NCBI GenBank assembly: GCA_963920525.1
Contig: OY986440.1
Coordinates: 14,141,225 to 14,205,224, forward strand
DNA from: Dichetophora obliterata
Lineage: Eukaryota > Arthropoda > Insecta > Diptera > Sciomyzidae
Direction of reading: 5' to 3'
Length of the DNA: 64,000 bases
Shown here: one piece after another, positions 11,640 to 23,530 of the stretch
How the letters are laid out: the number at the start of each line of letters is the position of its first letter
Position numbering within the stretch: the first letter of the stretch is position 1
The notes under the pieces: generated by a model
What the model saw: the letters and a program-made list of their open reading frames with translations, nothing else
What the model was told of the DNA's origin: nothing
The model's database searches: none
Program-made: the position numbers and the translations under genes

Positions 11640-12900
11640 GCGATGCACAGGGTTTCACCAAATCCTTGTAGACGAGAGGGACATCCAAAAGACCGCTTTT
11701 TCTGTCAATAATGGAAAATACGAGTTCTTGCGAACGCCCTTCGGCCTGAAGAATGCACCATCGGTATTCCAATGAGTTATTGATGATGCACTTCGTCCTT
11801 ATATTGGAAAATATGCTCACTTTTACATAGATGATGTACTGATTTATTCTTACTGGGAGGAAGAACATTAAACCCATATTGAATCAATAGTGAAAGCTTT
11901 ATGCGAAGCAAACATGAAAATTTCAACAGAAAAAAGTAAATATTTCCAGTTGGAAGTTGAATTTTTAGGTTATATAGCGTCTCAAATGTGTTTAAAAATG
12001 GACCCAAAAAAATTAGAAAAGATTGAGTCATACCCAGAACCTACCACCTTACGACAGCTCCGGTCCTTTTTAGGATTATCCGGATATTATAGGAAGTTCG
12101 TAAAGAATTACACTATGGTAGCGAGGCCCTTGACAACCTATGTGCAAGGTGAAAACGGTAGAACTTCTCAGTATAGAAGTAGAAACATTAAAATAGACTT
12201 AAATGAAAAGGCCAAAGAATCCTTTAAAAATATAAAGAAGTTTTTAAAGGAGGCCATGACATTGTACCAACCGGATTACTCTAAAACCTTTGTTTTGACA
12301 ACTGATGCCAGTAGTAATGCCCTAGGTGCTGTTCTGAGTCAGGATGGTAATCCTATAACGTTTATATCCCGTACCTTGTCAAAAACAGAGGAGACCTCCG
12401 CCGCTAATGAAAAGGAGATGTTGGCTATTGTATGGTCTCTGAAAAACCTTAAAAATTATTTGTATGGTGTACAAAACATAATAATCTACACCGATCATCA
12501 ACTTCTTTCTTTGTCTTTGTCGGATAAAAATCCAAACGTTAAATTAGTAGGTGGCGTGCTCTTATAGAGGAATATGCACCTGATATTAGATTTAAACCTG
12601 GGAAAGAAAATGTTGTGGCAGATGCTCTCTTGGACGAATTTAAACACACTTACAGTACATAGTTTTGATAGTTTCCCAGATCCAGAGATCGTCATAAAGG
12701 TCAACACACCTCTGAACTGCTTTAAAGTTCAATTGATATTAATCAAACATGAGTCAGATAATAAAATTGTATCTACAGAGACTTTCCCAGACACGTGGCG
12801 TCATGAAATACAATTTAGCAATACAATTTACTTATTGCACCAACTTCCAACAATAAGATTCCTACAAGACGTTAGATATTTTTTTTTAATTTTTTTTTAA
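11640..12900 (+). pseudogene. Gypsy-group pol fragment (RT and RNase H), degraded
   Basis: This is an internal fragment of an LTR retrotransposon polyprotein. Visible blocks are the RT entry ([32 protein letters not shown]), the catalytic YIDDVLIYS near 11825-11850, the connection (FLGLSGYYRKFVKNYT), and RNase H (TTDASSNALGAVLSQDG near 12300; NEKEMLAIVW; IYTDHQ near 12490). The chromodomain-less end (FKPGKENVVADAL) is in another frame. Stops at about 11774 and 11870 and a frameshift near 12555 inactivate it. No LTR, protease or integrase core is seen next to it. The 17.6/297-like affinity is by motif style only. Confidence 0.82.
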
Positions 12901-13702
12901 AAATAAGTTAAAAAATGAATTAAATTAAAATGAAGAAATTCCGAGTTTTTAATACGACTCTTTTGTGAGTTGGCTTGCATTTATTTAAATAAGTTTATTA
13001 ATTTTGTTTCTCAATACAATATCGTAAACCTTATTATAACTTAAAATGGAGTCAGCACGACTTCCCAAACATACTAATCTTTCGGAGTAATTTAAGCGCA
13101 CAAACAGAAATAACTAAAGTTTAAACTGCTTTGGCAAAATATCATACACGAAAAGAGTTAAATTGACCAAGGATATGGCTTTATTTACTCGGTTATTTTT
13201 TGTGTGTATGTATGTATGTTCATCTGTTCCACACTCACTTAAAAACTACTAATCATAATTTGACAAATGAGTTAGCGTTGGAAGCGTTTTGATCATCCGC
13301 TGGTTATAGGCTATGTGACGTCCCATTAAATTGAATATGGCGTCTTCAATAGGACATAAAGTAATGAACTAAAAAAATTTTTATGCTGACATAATAAACA
13401 TCTTTGTTTATAATTTTATCATCAAACAATTGATTAGTAGTTATTACTTTTGATTATGTAAAAATTTTATCCCCAAAATAATTGAAGAACAAAAATTAGT
13501 TCAAAAAGCTTAAACCCGACTACTTAAACGTAGTAGTAACGGTAGTTTTTGGAGAAAAAACCGGTTTTATGCAAGGAAATATTTTACTTTTACATACAAA
13601 TAGCCATAAAATAAGAAATACTCAACGGATTTTCTTTATTTAAAATGTATGTGAAAGCATGATGTGTTACCTTTTAAATAATACCTTAACTAACGACATC
13701 GG
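12901..13702. other. AT-rich spacer, no gene seen
   Basis: No coding or RNA gene is recognised. A short GTAT run lies at 13203-13220. Around 13225-13330 there is a stretch resembling the edges of dispersed insect repeats, but no ends can be defined. Confidence 0.4.
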
Positions 13703-13710
13703 CTATACAC

Positions 13711-15076
13711 AATGTGACCAACATTTTACAGGTTTTAAAAAGAGGTACGAAAGAAGTACATAGACTAAATATAGAAGTACAAAATAGAAGTACATCCACA
13801 AAAAAAAAATATGAAAATATGAAGAGATGCATGAATAAATTAACTATAAAAAGGTTTATTTTATAAGAGATTCAAAATTAGATCCAGCTTATAATTCATT
13901 GCTTATTAAGGTAGTTTTTGCTAATTTTTTTTTTTAATTTTTCGCAATAAAATATCAATATTAAATCTTAGAAATATACACTAAAAGTCTTAGACCGAAA
14001 TTTAAAAATATAAGACCAAAGAAAGAGAGAGCGTCGTAACGTATATGAAAGTGCTGTAAAAGCTTTAAACACGTTCTTCTCGAAACTACGTTTTCGAAAC
14101 TTCGGGGAAGCTTTCTAAAGACTATTCGACAGATTTGTCTAAGAATTTCACTCCAAAAAATACACTTTTTTCGAGAACTCTTCTTTGATTTAAATAAATA
14201 TAAGCAGATTAATGTTAAAACAATTCAAAGAAAATTCTTTTGCACACTTTAAGACATCAATAAAAATATGTTAAAATTTCAAAACGATCGCATTTTATTT
14301 TCTTATTTTAAAAAAATTATGAAAAAAGTTAAAATTTTGGTCGTTACACTGGGCTTCTACCTTAACATAAACAAATTTTGTGAAAAACTGTTTTTATTTA
14401 AAATCAAAAATTATATAAAAAAAAATATTAAATATATCTGTGTTCACAAGCAAAAATCGCTTAAGTCGAGTTAAAACAATACCGAGTTATTGATGTAGAT
14501 GTGTTCCACGCGTGTATCTTTATAAATACACAAAATCTGGAGTTTCTAGCATGACCCTATCATATGGCGATTGAAAACTTCGAAGCAAGATTTCTTGAAA
14601 CTTTGAAATCAGACTTAAGCTGTTATCGCTTATCGACACAGATATCTAAGCACATATCGCGCCTGCAATTGATGGCAACTGATGGAGCCAAAATACTTAT
14701 GAGCCGATGCAGAAGCAACGAAACTAGCATAAGAACAGACAAACTGAATTTTTCCAGTTAAAAAAGATAGTGATATAAAAGGTCTGTTTCTGTACTAACT
14801 TCAAGTAATTGTAATAGAATACAGAATGACATTTTGCATGCAATTCTTTTCTCTCGAGTTTCAAAAGTTTGTAAATTAACGCTTTCTAGCATCTTCAAGT
14901 TACTTGAATCGAGTACAGAAACAGACCTTAAATAATTTTTTGCAGTAGTAAAAGAGGTGTATTTTGAATTGACAAGTAAAATAAAGTACTTTTAGCGTAC
15001 TTTTAGCGATACAAGAAGTACAGCGAGCAAAAAAGAAGTAAATAACTTCCAAAAAGAGTACGGTTGGCCACATTAG
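13711..15076. mobile_element. Non-autonomous hAT-like element with nested MITE
   Basis: The ends are inverted: AATGTGACCAAC at the left and GTTGGCCACATTAG at the right. They are flanked by near-identical 8-bp repeats (CTATACAC 13703-13710; TTATACAC 15077-15084), as expected for hAT. Both ends carry several copies of GAAGTAC, possible transposase-binding repeats. No transposase domain is readable in the 1.37 kb interior. A 151-bp MITE (14779-14929) is inserted inside it. Confidence 0.65.
14779..14929. mobile_element. 151-bp MITE inside the hAT-like element
   Basis: It has terminal inverted repeats of about 18 bp (AAGGTCTGTTTCTGTACT and its complement at 14912-14929). The inverted homology extends partly inward (TTCAAGTAA). 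It has no coding capacity. The flanking duplication is not clear. Confidence 0.65.
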
Positions 15077-15084
15077 TTATACAC

Positions 15085-15647
15085 TAAGTAAAATATATAA
15101 AAAAAATTTTTATTCGTAAAAGCTCGATAACTTGAAAAAATGATTGAATTGATTTTTCCTTCGGCCATTCTTATTTTTATTGAAAGTAATTACTTCATGG
15201 ATCCATTTCAAATTGTGGCGTTCCGGAAATCGTAGTTCCCCCCCAAAAAAAAAAGTGGACTTAATAATAATTTAATTATAAATGGTCTTTTTTTTATTAA
15301 AACACAGTGTGCCAAAACCATTAAAAAGTGCAACCGAACTTTATAGAAATTCTTAAAGACAGACATGTTGGCAGCTCGTGATCTGATCGCACGTGATTTA
15401 AGCTCTCAATGTCGTAAGGGTGTTCAAACCCCCCTTAGCAAATAAACATTTTTTATGTATTAAATAATGACCATAACATGAAGATAAATTGAAAATTGTT
15501 CAATGTAGATGCTTAGTTTGTTTAGCAGGCATTAAGTTAAATATAATGCAATATAAATGGTTTTCTTAATTGTTTGCCTATGTATTGTTGCTAACGTACT
15601 AGCATGCTGACGATGCGATGATAAGCAATGCTTCATTGTTCGTTAAA
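15085..15647. other. AT-rich spacer, no gene seen
   Basis: I see only AT-rich sequence with short homopolymers. There is no ORF with domain character and no terminal repeats. Confidence 0.4.
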
Positions 15648-15650
15648 TTA

Positions 15651-16228
15651 CACTGAAGGTAAATTTTCAACTTTTGAAAAGACACGAAAAAACGCTGAGA
15701 CACGTAAACTTAATTTTGGGTCGTAGAATTTAGTGGCATATTCAGTTTTTCCAAATCAGATCAAATTCTCGAGATATTCAGATTATTGGACCATCATTTG
15801 ACCTTCATTTAAAATTTTTGTTATAGTATTTTAACAAATCATTTTTATTTTTTTTTTTTTTGAAAATTCCTCCAACGTGAAAATGTAGTTAGCCTTGTGC
15901 AATCTATGATTTTCCAAAGGTTAAGCAATTTTGCATTTCTCTCCATTTTGACCAAATTTGAATGTTAAGAGTAAAATCTTTAAAAAATCTTAAAAGTTTT
16001 TTACTCAAATTAGTATTTATATAAGTACCTTGAATTCTGAAAGTTCCAAAAACTCCAAAAATAAGAAAAATATAACTTAAAATGGGTCTAAAGGTGACTA
16101 AATTTCAATCGCAAATATCTCGAGATTTTGATCTGATTGGGAAAAACTGAATATGCCACTAAATTCTACGACCAAGAAATAAGTCTACGTTCTCGTTATC
16201 TTCGTGTCTTTTTGGCGTTCCTACAGTG
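15651..16228. mobile_element. 578-bp long-TIR element (CACTG ends)
   Basis: The termini are CACTG and CAGTG, flanked by TTA on both sides (15648-15650 and 16229-16231). Inverted arms of roughly 120 bp share, among others, GTCGTAGAATTTAGTGGCAT and ATCTCGAGATAT-like blocks. A spacer of about 330 bp separates them. It has no coding capacity. The 3-bp TTA duplication would fit a Harbinger- or CACTA-type mover. Confidence 0.7.
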
Positions 16229-16231
16229 TTA

Positions 16232-16690
16232 TTAAATGAGCGTAAAAGTGAATTTAATTTGTATATTTGTTAGTTTCACGATTCTTTAAGTTGTGTGTGA
16301 GCTCCGCAAAGTGGTTTTAAAAAATGTGCTCCTCAAATTCTAGCGGTGCACTTCGTCTCAAGCAAACCAATTAATGCATGCAGTTACGAGTTCAGAATTT
16401 TTATTGTTCATTTACGAGGAATTTTTAGCTTCCAAAATGATTCTTTTTGACTCAAAATAAGTTTTTTATGAATTTTGCAAAAGAAGTACAGTGTTTATCT
16501 ATGGTAAAAATAAAAAAAATTCTATCCAAAAACGTACGAAAACTCTCACCTTACGCAAAACCTTCGCTTATGGTTCAGTGGGTTCCTTCAAAATAAACCT
16601 GGGCTTATGTTATGATGTTTCTCCAAATATTTCGACTCTACAGATAGCCATGCGTGAGCTGGAATAGTTTGAAATAACCTCTTAAAATCG
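16232..16690. other. AT-rich spacer, no gene seen
   Basis: No domain-bearing ORF, RNA gene or repeat end was found. Confidence 0.4.
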
Positions 16691-17172
16691 ATTTTTGTGT
16701 AAGAATATTGGCTGGCGTAATAGTTTTAAAAAAACAAACTATCAGAAATTATAGGCCGGAAAAATCTCTACCAATCTGCATCAAAAAATTTATGAAATTT
16801 TTTATTTCATTTCCATACAACAACTTTAAAAATTTAAATAACTTCATAACTTTTTTTTTATTTCTTACAATAGCTTTTCAGTAGGTGTTTATTTTATAAT
16901 TAATATTTTAGTTTCAATTTGTTTCAGTTTTAGCAAATTCTGGCCAGCAATTTTGACCAGTGAGGATATCATTAGAAATAATGAAGTTTTTTTAACTTTA
17001 GTGAAAATAACTTAAGAAAAAGTCATAAAAGTGCACGAAAAACATCATTATTTTTAATTCGAATGCAAAAATTTAAAATTTTTTGATGCAGTTTCGGAGA
17101 ACTTTTTCAGAAATATTATTTCAGATCATTTCACTTTTTCTAACTAATACACCAGCCAATATTTTTACAAAA
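16691..17172. mobile_element. Inverted-repeat element (AATATTGGCTGG arms)
   Basis: Two arms of about 100 bp are inverted. The left arm has TAAGAATATTGGCTGGCGTA near 16700 and TGCATCAAAAAATTT near 16777. The right arm has the complements near 17085 and 17150-17165. The spacer is AT-rich and non-coding. Exact ends and target duplication are unresolved. Confidence 0.6.
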
Positions 17173-18091
17173 AATATATGTTTTTCTTTTTAAAATGTCT
17201 GTTTTCGTTATTTTACTTAAATAAATACTTGTGTCCTGCTCTGCAAAATGAAGCGATTGAATCGATTTTTTTTATTTTTTGCTTTAGAAACCTCTCCCCC
17301 CGTCCCCCCATCGCCCATCAGAATTCACAGCTTTGTAAACAGCTCTCATTAGTTCAAATAGAAATTGAGTAGGGAAATTAACCCCATGGTATCACAATGG
17401 GCCTCATTGGCTTAAGTGTGTCTCTGAAAAGTGACAGCCACTTTAACCTAACCTAAACCCCCTCCCCCTTTATGAAACACCTATCTACGGCATTGGTTCG
17501 AACACTTGTTATGCCGACATTCTTTAAGTTTTACAGCCATTGAATTTTACAGTTGGAAATGAAAAATAAAATCCACTTATTTTTGGTAGAATTTTGCGTT
17601 ATATAAGGCTATGTAAAAAGAAATCCTTTAAAGTACATACAAAATATAGTGTGTTTTAAATTTTAATTAAATAATATTCCATTAAGGACATTTGTTTTTT
17701 TTTCAAAAATTAATTTTACGTAAAAATACCTTTCCCTTGAACTCAAGAACATCAAAATCATTTAAGAATTCGCTAAATCCCTGCAATTTTAAGGTCTTTC
17801 CCCCCTCAGAAACTAATTCCTATGAAAAGAAGTGAATTTTGTTTTTAATTTCCAACAAGGGCAAATGCAGAAAAAATTCAATGAATGTAGGCACAACAAA
17901 ATTCGAACACTTTAATTTTAAAAATAAATTGAAAAGATTGTGATGACTTTGAGAGTGGTCAAATCAGGTGCGATAGGCTCTCCACATGTCCCTCTCCAAT
18001 AATTTTTATAAAGTTAAGTTGTGCTTTTTTTTGGGTCGATTTCGTCAAACCGTGCTATAATTCAAGAAAAATAATATTTGTTATCAACTTA
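17173..18091. other. Spacer with a short CCTAA-type tail
   Basis: There is no gene. Around 17387-17452 lies a stretch ending in CACTTTAACCTAACCTAA, a short CCTAA-type tail like the long array at 61018. The rest is AT-rich sequence. Confidence 0.4.
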
Positions 18092-18810
18092 TTAAGGTAT
18101 AGTTGTAATATACGTAGTAATATACGTGTAAAAAGATAAAAACAGCAGCTTGTTTTCAAACATTTTTTTGAGGTACAAGGAGTTGTTATATTTTTTTCTG
18201 AAATTTATACGAGTTATTGTGCATAAAAACTACTTTAATAATTTTTTTTTTAGTTATTTTTGTGGCTTTTTATAGAGGTCGCTAAAAATGCAATTGAAAA
18301 AAAAATATCCAAAACTGTTCGATGGATATGGCCTTTCCCATGAGTCATAACACAAACAAATAAATGTCATTTTAAAGTATAGGTCAATAATTGAGCATCC
18401 CACCTACGAACGATTCCCGGCGGGTTCTTTTGAAATTATGGTGAAAGTTTGGGTAAAAAGTTTTTAAAAAAGGAGACTTTTGCGCGCTTTTTTGTCAATT
18501 CAAAAATAAAAGAAAATAGGTTCTTGAATTTAGGTGGGATGCATAAAGGACAAAATAAGAAACAAAATGCAATAAGATTCATTGAAATTGAAGCAATAAA
18601 TTTTGAGTTATCTATCGAAGCGTTTTGGATGGTTTTTTTTTCAATTTCATTTTTAGCGACCTCTATAAAAAGCAAGAAAATTGCTAAAAAAAATATTTTT
18701 ATCAAGAATTTTTTGTGTACAATAACCTGTATAAAATTAAAAAAATATAACAACTACTTGTACCTCAAAGCTGTTGTTTTTCCCTTTTTTACACGTATAT
18801 TATACCTTAA
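18092..18810. mobile_element. Foldback element in the toy intron (TTAA ends)
   Basis: Inverted arms of about 210 bp (about 18093-18300 and 18600-18808) share TTAAGGTATA, a block around AATATACGTGTAAAAA, GAGGTACAAG, and a block around TTTTATAGAGGTCGCTAAAAATG. A spacer of about 300 bp separates them. TTAA occurs at both tips, which would fit a piggyBac-type target but may be part of the repeat. ORFs of about 100 codons on both strands here are products of the low-complexity arms, not genes. It sits only about 180 bp downstream of the toy splice donor, so it should be transcribed in the pre-mRNA. Confidence 0.7.
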
Positions 18811-18984
18811 GTCGGCCTTTTTTTAGAGCGTGAGTGTAATGGCTTAGCTCGAATTATTACTGGTAACCAAAACGACAAGAACCACTGAACTAAAAGAGTT
18901 AAAAAAGCTTTTCTCTAAGCTCGCGTGTTCTTATTGATAAATATCCAATTGTTTTTGCTGTTTGTGTTCGTTCCTTCGTTATTC

Positions 18985-19283
<299 letters not shown>

Positions 19284-19631
19284 TTAATTGTTGCTGTTGT
19301 TAGTATTTTGGGTTTGCTTATTGCTTGGGCTCGCGCGTGTTTTTTGTTTTTTTTTTTTTGGATAATTTTTGTTACTTATTTCTCATAGATTTTTTTCTTA
19401 ACTGCTTGATAACTCAGACATATAAACACTTAAATTTTTATTTTTGTTATTACATATACAAATATTGAACTCACAAAAACTGTAAAGTTTGTTTGTTTAT
19501 TTTTTTTTTCTCTATATTTTTGCTGCGTTATATTAGCTTTTGCTTTTTTAGCCACCAACAAAATTAAATCGACGGCAAAAAACTAAAGAACACTCGGCGA
19601 CGACGCTTCATTAAATTTTATTTTATTTTAG

Positions 19632-19633
19632 TT

Positions 19634-19665
<32 letters not shown>
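19632..19665. repeat. AATC tetranucleotide microsatellite
   Basis: About eight copies of AATC/ATCA lie in the presumed toy leader or upstream region. Confidence 0.9.
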
Positions 19666-19914
19666 CTTTTCTACTGCCTTTTTTTGTACTGTTGCTTGCT
19701 TCACATAAAATCTAATACAACTTAATTTATTTTAATTTTAATTTTTTAATATATCTTTCTGTGATTTGTATCAATTAATTAATTATTTTTTGTTTGTATT
19801 CATGCTTGTTGTTGTTGGTTTCGCTGCTTTGATTTTTGGCTTTATTGGTGTATATATTTATTGCTATTTTTTGTCATATTGCAATATTACAATTAGTGCC
19901 GAACACATGTTCGC

Positions 19915-19933
19915 TGAGTCACAAATGACGTCA
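19915..19933. promoter_or_regulatory. AP-1 site next to a perfect CRE
   Basis: TGAGTCA (19915-19921) is followed after 4 bp by the palindrome TGACGTCA (19926-19933). Both are bZIP consensus sites. They lie about 0.7 kb upstream of the toy start codon. Whether they act on toy is unknown. Confidence 0.45.
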
Positions 19934-19980
19934 TAGACGGCGGACAATAATAACAAGAACACACATTTACTGCTACTTTT

Positions 19981-20027
19981 TAGATAGCAGCAGCTGTAGC
20001 AGTAGCAGCAGCAGTAGCAATAACAGA
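19981..20027. repeat. CAG-rich imperfect trinucleotide run
   Basis: Imperfect AGCAGCAG/TAGCAG repeats in the presumed toy upstream or leader region. Confidence 0.75.
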
Positions 20028-20208
20028 TGCCGGCGGAAGCAGTGCCTAAAACAAATTGGCGTAAAAATTGTTACGTATCAAAAATAAGCACGACACAGCA
20101 AAATCGTAACCTAACGTAACGTAATATCAAAAAACAACTGAACCAAAACGATCGAAATAAACAAACAAAAAAATTGAAAGAAAGATTTTTAAGCGGTTTA
20201 AAACGCAA

Positions 20209-20219
20209 CGGACTGAAGT
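20209..20219 (-). promoter_or_regulatory. Candidate initiator upstream of toy
   Basis: The minus strand reads TCAGTC at 20211-20216, which matches the fly Inr consensus TCAKTY and would start transcription at about 20214. No TATA box or good DPE at the expected spacing was seen. This is one short match and could be chance. Confidence 0.2.
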
Positions 20220-21340
20220 GTCAGTCACGGAGCCGAGTATGAAGTTGAAGTTGAGTCGCGTTTCAGTGAAGTTCAGCCAAGTCGGTACGATACGGAACGC
20301 AATGCAGAGCAGCTCAGCGCACTTAGCGAAGCGAAACGGTAATGAGCTCTCATGCGAAAGAACATGCGAACAAATGTACGAATGTGCGACGAGCAGGCGA
20401 TGTGGTGCGCTGCTGTCCGCTACGAAATATTAGCGAATCACAAGCACACAAACTCAACTACAAAACACAAACCCAGCACAGCCTTTCATACGGGTAAACG
20501 CGATAGAGCGCAGTGAGACTATAACAACAACAGCAACAACGACAACACAACCAGAGTTGTATGGTTTTTTTTTATTAGAATAACAGCAACTTTGAAGTAT
20601 GGTCTAGCAAGTCAAGACTTAAGTAAGCACGAAAGAAATAAAACAACGTGCGTGCGAACGAAATAAAAAATCAACATGCTTAACACATCTCTCATGTTGC
20701 ACACGAGTGAGCGAACGAACAAATGTACGTACGAACGAATTGTAATGGCCGCACATTTTGCGCTTGCTTGCGTGTGCGAATGAAAAAACCGAACAACGAG
20801 TGGAAAACGCAGAATCCCATCTATGGGCCATTAATAATTGAGAAAAGGAATAAAAAAACCACTATATTCAAATATGAAATAAATGCAGTAATAACAACAA
20901 CAACAGCCAAAATCATTACAAAAACAACAACAACAATAACTGTTTCAAAAATAAAAGAGTAGATATTCGTAATCAGGATTTTCATTAGATGCGAGTTTTG
21001 ATCCCACAAACATCTAAAGCTTTTGAAATTTCAAAGCACAAAAGATCATTTGAAATTCAGATCACATAGAAATCAATAGAAATTCAAAATTCCATTTAAA
21101 ATTCAAATTCAATAGAAGTTGAGAAAAGATCAATTGAAATGACGGAAAATTCAGCAAAATTCAGCTAAAATTTAGAAAGTCCGTGTGACATTCCTTTAAG
21201 ATAAATTGATATGAGAATAGGTTTAAAACAATGGTAAAATCAGTTAAAATTCAGAAACTCTTTTCGATATTCACACGGTTAGAAATCTTGGAATACATTT
21301 TAACTAGTGATTGTCCCCCGAAAATCGGCTGGGCTGGATA
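20217..21340. other. Upstream DNA with GAAC/GAACAA runs
   Basis: Between 20218 and 20800 the sequence is comparatively GC-rich and full of short motifs such as GTGCGAACGAA and ACGAACGAA, with AACAAC runs at 20520-20545 and 20895-20940. Short ORFs on both strands show no domain. From 20960 to 21300 it is AT-rich with repeated ATTCAAA/AAAATTCAG motifs. I see no gene. Confidence 0.4.
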
Positions 21341-21344
21341 TAAG

Positions 21345-21385
21345 CTCAGCGGCGGATCTGGAAAAATCTTGGGAGAGAGGGTGTA
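21345..21385. mobile_element. Possible hAT-type terminus
   Basis: CAGCGGCGGATCTGG followed by a G-rich stretch resembles hAT terminal repeats of the CAGTGGCGGATC type. A matching opposite end and target duplication were not found. Confidence 0.3.
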
Positions 21386-21719
21386 AATTATCAAAGACAC
21401 ACATTTTCGATTTGAGAAAATTTTGTCTTTTTACAATCAGGCACATTGTACTTTTTTGAATTGAAGTTATCGAATTGTTTAAGAAGCATTTTTCCCAGAC
21501 ACACACACGCACATTTCCGTATTTATTTATTTCTCCCTCTTTCTGGAATAATATCTTAGCGAAAAGTAAATGAAAACTCTAAATTAAACTAATTTTGGAA
21601 TTAAGGTTGATTTATTCATTCAAATTTTCACATTTATTCCATTATAAAAACATTTCACAATTATATTTTCAAGTATGCGCAATGAAAAAACATAGTACTG
21701 TTCAATAAAAAAAAATTAA

Positions 21720-21957
21720 AGGAATTTGAAACTTATTGTTCTGATGTTATATAAAGTGATTTTACCTAGAGTGGTTATTTGTTCATTTGTTATTCCCGTG
21801 AGTTTGCATCTAGTGTCCATCTTCAAGTCTGCTTCAATGTTGTTTAATTTGCAGATAGATATATCTGCTCCTGTGTCGATAAGAAAAGTAAGTGGTTTTT
21901 TGGAGTTATAACATTTTGCTATGATATAGTTTGTTTTAATATCCGATAGGTTATATA
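21720..21957 (-). pseudogene. LTR element protease, N-terminal part
   Basis: In a frame different from the end of gag, a retropepsin start is readable: KPLTFLIDTGADISIC, with the catalytic Asp in DTGAD at 21864-21878. Homology is lost at about 21720, where the element is cut off, so the flap and C-terminal part are missing. The protease would release gag and pol proteins. The fragment cannot do so. Confidence 0.75.
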
Positions 21958-21960
21958 TCC

Positions 21961-23243
21961 TTAATTTTGCTGTCCCGGATGATCTTCCTCGACATCCGAG
22001 CGCTCGTCGTTTCCCTGATTTTTAGCTTCAAAAGCGAACATTCTTCTGTTATCACGCTGGTTTGTGTTGTTGTAATTCTGTCTTCTATTCATATTTGAAT
22101 TACGGTGTGCATTCGCATTGCTATTATTCTGTGCATATCTATGTGCATTAATATTGTTATTATTTCGTGAGTTTCTATATGTGTTATTATTATTTTGTGC
22201 ATATCTGTATGCATATTACTGTTTCTTCTATAGTTGTTGTTTAAAATTTGATTTCTATTGAAACTGTTGTTTCTTTGACCTTGGTTTCTTGAATTATTGT
22301 TGTTATTTTGATATCCGTTGTAGTTGTATCTTGTGTTTTTGTTTTGAGTGTTGTTGCGTTGATTGCTGCAGTTATTATTCTGGAAAAACAATAATTGGTT
22401 GTTTGTTTTGTTATTATTTTCTAGCTCGAGTGCTAGGTTTGTTGCATCTGTTAATGACTTTGGTTGGGCAGCAAATATTGTGTTCTTTAGGTCATCATTT
22501 AAACCATTTTTAAATATGTTTAAAGCATAAGTTTCATTCATCTTGATGATTACGGATTGTTGCGTTGCATCACCTGTTAGTTCTGAAATTTGTATGTTGT
22601 TTAATTCTGATATGAGAGATATCAATTTGTCTTTGTACTGGGTGATATTGTTGTTTTTTTGTGTCAAAGTTGACAATTTTGTGTGGATTTGGGATGTGGT
22701 CAATGTAGATTTGTATGATGATTTCAAAACATCCTTGAGTTGATCTAGTGTCGTTACGTTACTCGTGTTTGCTATAGTTGTGCGTACTTTTGTATCTAAT
22801 TTTACGCTAATGATTAAGTCAATAAGCTTAGCTTTGTCTGCAGTGTTAAAAGAGTTATATAGTAATTCTACTATTTTTAGATAACTGCCTAATTCCTTAT
22901 AGTTACCTGAAAAGGTAGGAACAATTTTTAGAATAGTTTCTAAATTGAAAGTTGCAGTATTCGTCATGGTTGCTGCAGTTTGTGGTGGAGTTTCTTTGTT
23001 AATATACATTGAACTCAATAGAGAAATTGTTTCTTTATGTAGTAGATAAAATTGTTCAGCTAAACGAGCTGTGTCAAGATTTTGTGGTATTGCGTTCAAA
23101 TGAGCGTTGAAATTTTTTATGTATGTGTTTATTTGTGATGATTTGAGTTTAACAGTTTGTGAAGTGTAGCTCCTTTTAATGGACTTTTTTATATTTGCTC
23201 TTATTTGTTTCAATTGTTTATATATTTTAAGTAGAGTTCTCAT
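21961..23243 (-). pseudogene. LTR element Gag, one frameshift
   Basis: An open frame of 384 codons (23243 to 22089) starts MRTLLKIYKQLKQ. It has a helical capsid-like region with FSGNYKELGSYLKIVELLYN near residue 110, followed by a long Asn/Gln/Arg-rich tail with NNN runs. A single-base slip near 22210 shifts the frame. The proper tail continues in another frame to FAFEAKNQGND and a stop at 21961. No CCHC knuckle is visible, and RNA binding was probably through the basic Asn-rich tail. Capsid assembly is the family role. Confidence 0.78.
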
Positions 23244-23281
23244 GGAGTATGAAGTGTGGCATACGTAAGCGATTGATTGAA

Positions 23282-23530
23282 CTAAACTGGATTTTGCAAA
23301 CGGTTAGTGTGTTTTAGAACATATTGTTTGCAGTAGTTATTTAATTTGTAACCGATGTAAAATAAAATTAGGATTACTGCAAGTGTTATCAAAGCTGTTG
23401 TGCTTATGGTAGAAAATTCTTTCTTTGATATAGAAGAACCTAAATTGTTTTCTATATTTTCATTTATCGTTATGTAATCTTTGATTTGTTGTCAAGCATT
23501 GTGACGTTATAAACTAGTTGACTGAAATTT
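23282..23530 (-). pseudogene. Membrane-anchor ORF, Env-tail-like, upstream of gag
   Basis: The minus strand encodes about 70 residues ending at the stop 23282-23284. They include one strong transmembrane segment (TTALITLAVILILFYIGYKL) and a short basic tail. Before it lies a polar stretch with a possible N-glycosylation site (NVT) in a neighbouring frame, so there is at least one frame break. This looks like the C-terminal anchor of an insect retroviral envelope, yet it lies before gag, whereas env normally follows pol. It could also be a lineage-specific small membrane protein. The identity is inference. Confidence 0.45.

Noticed and set aside
18436..18826. Overlapping frames of 105 and 125 codons on opposite strands
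   Set aside because: They lie in the arm and spacer of the foldback element, are Phe/Lys-rich low complexity, and show no domain or conservation signal.
20218..20831. Short frames on both strands upstream of toy
   Set aside because: They arise from GAACGAA-type repeats and show no domain. They could be leader or enhancer DNA, but not coding.
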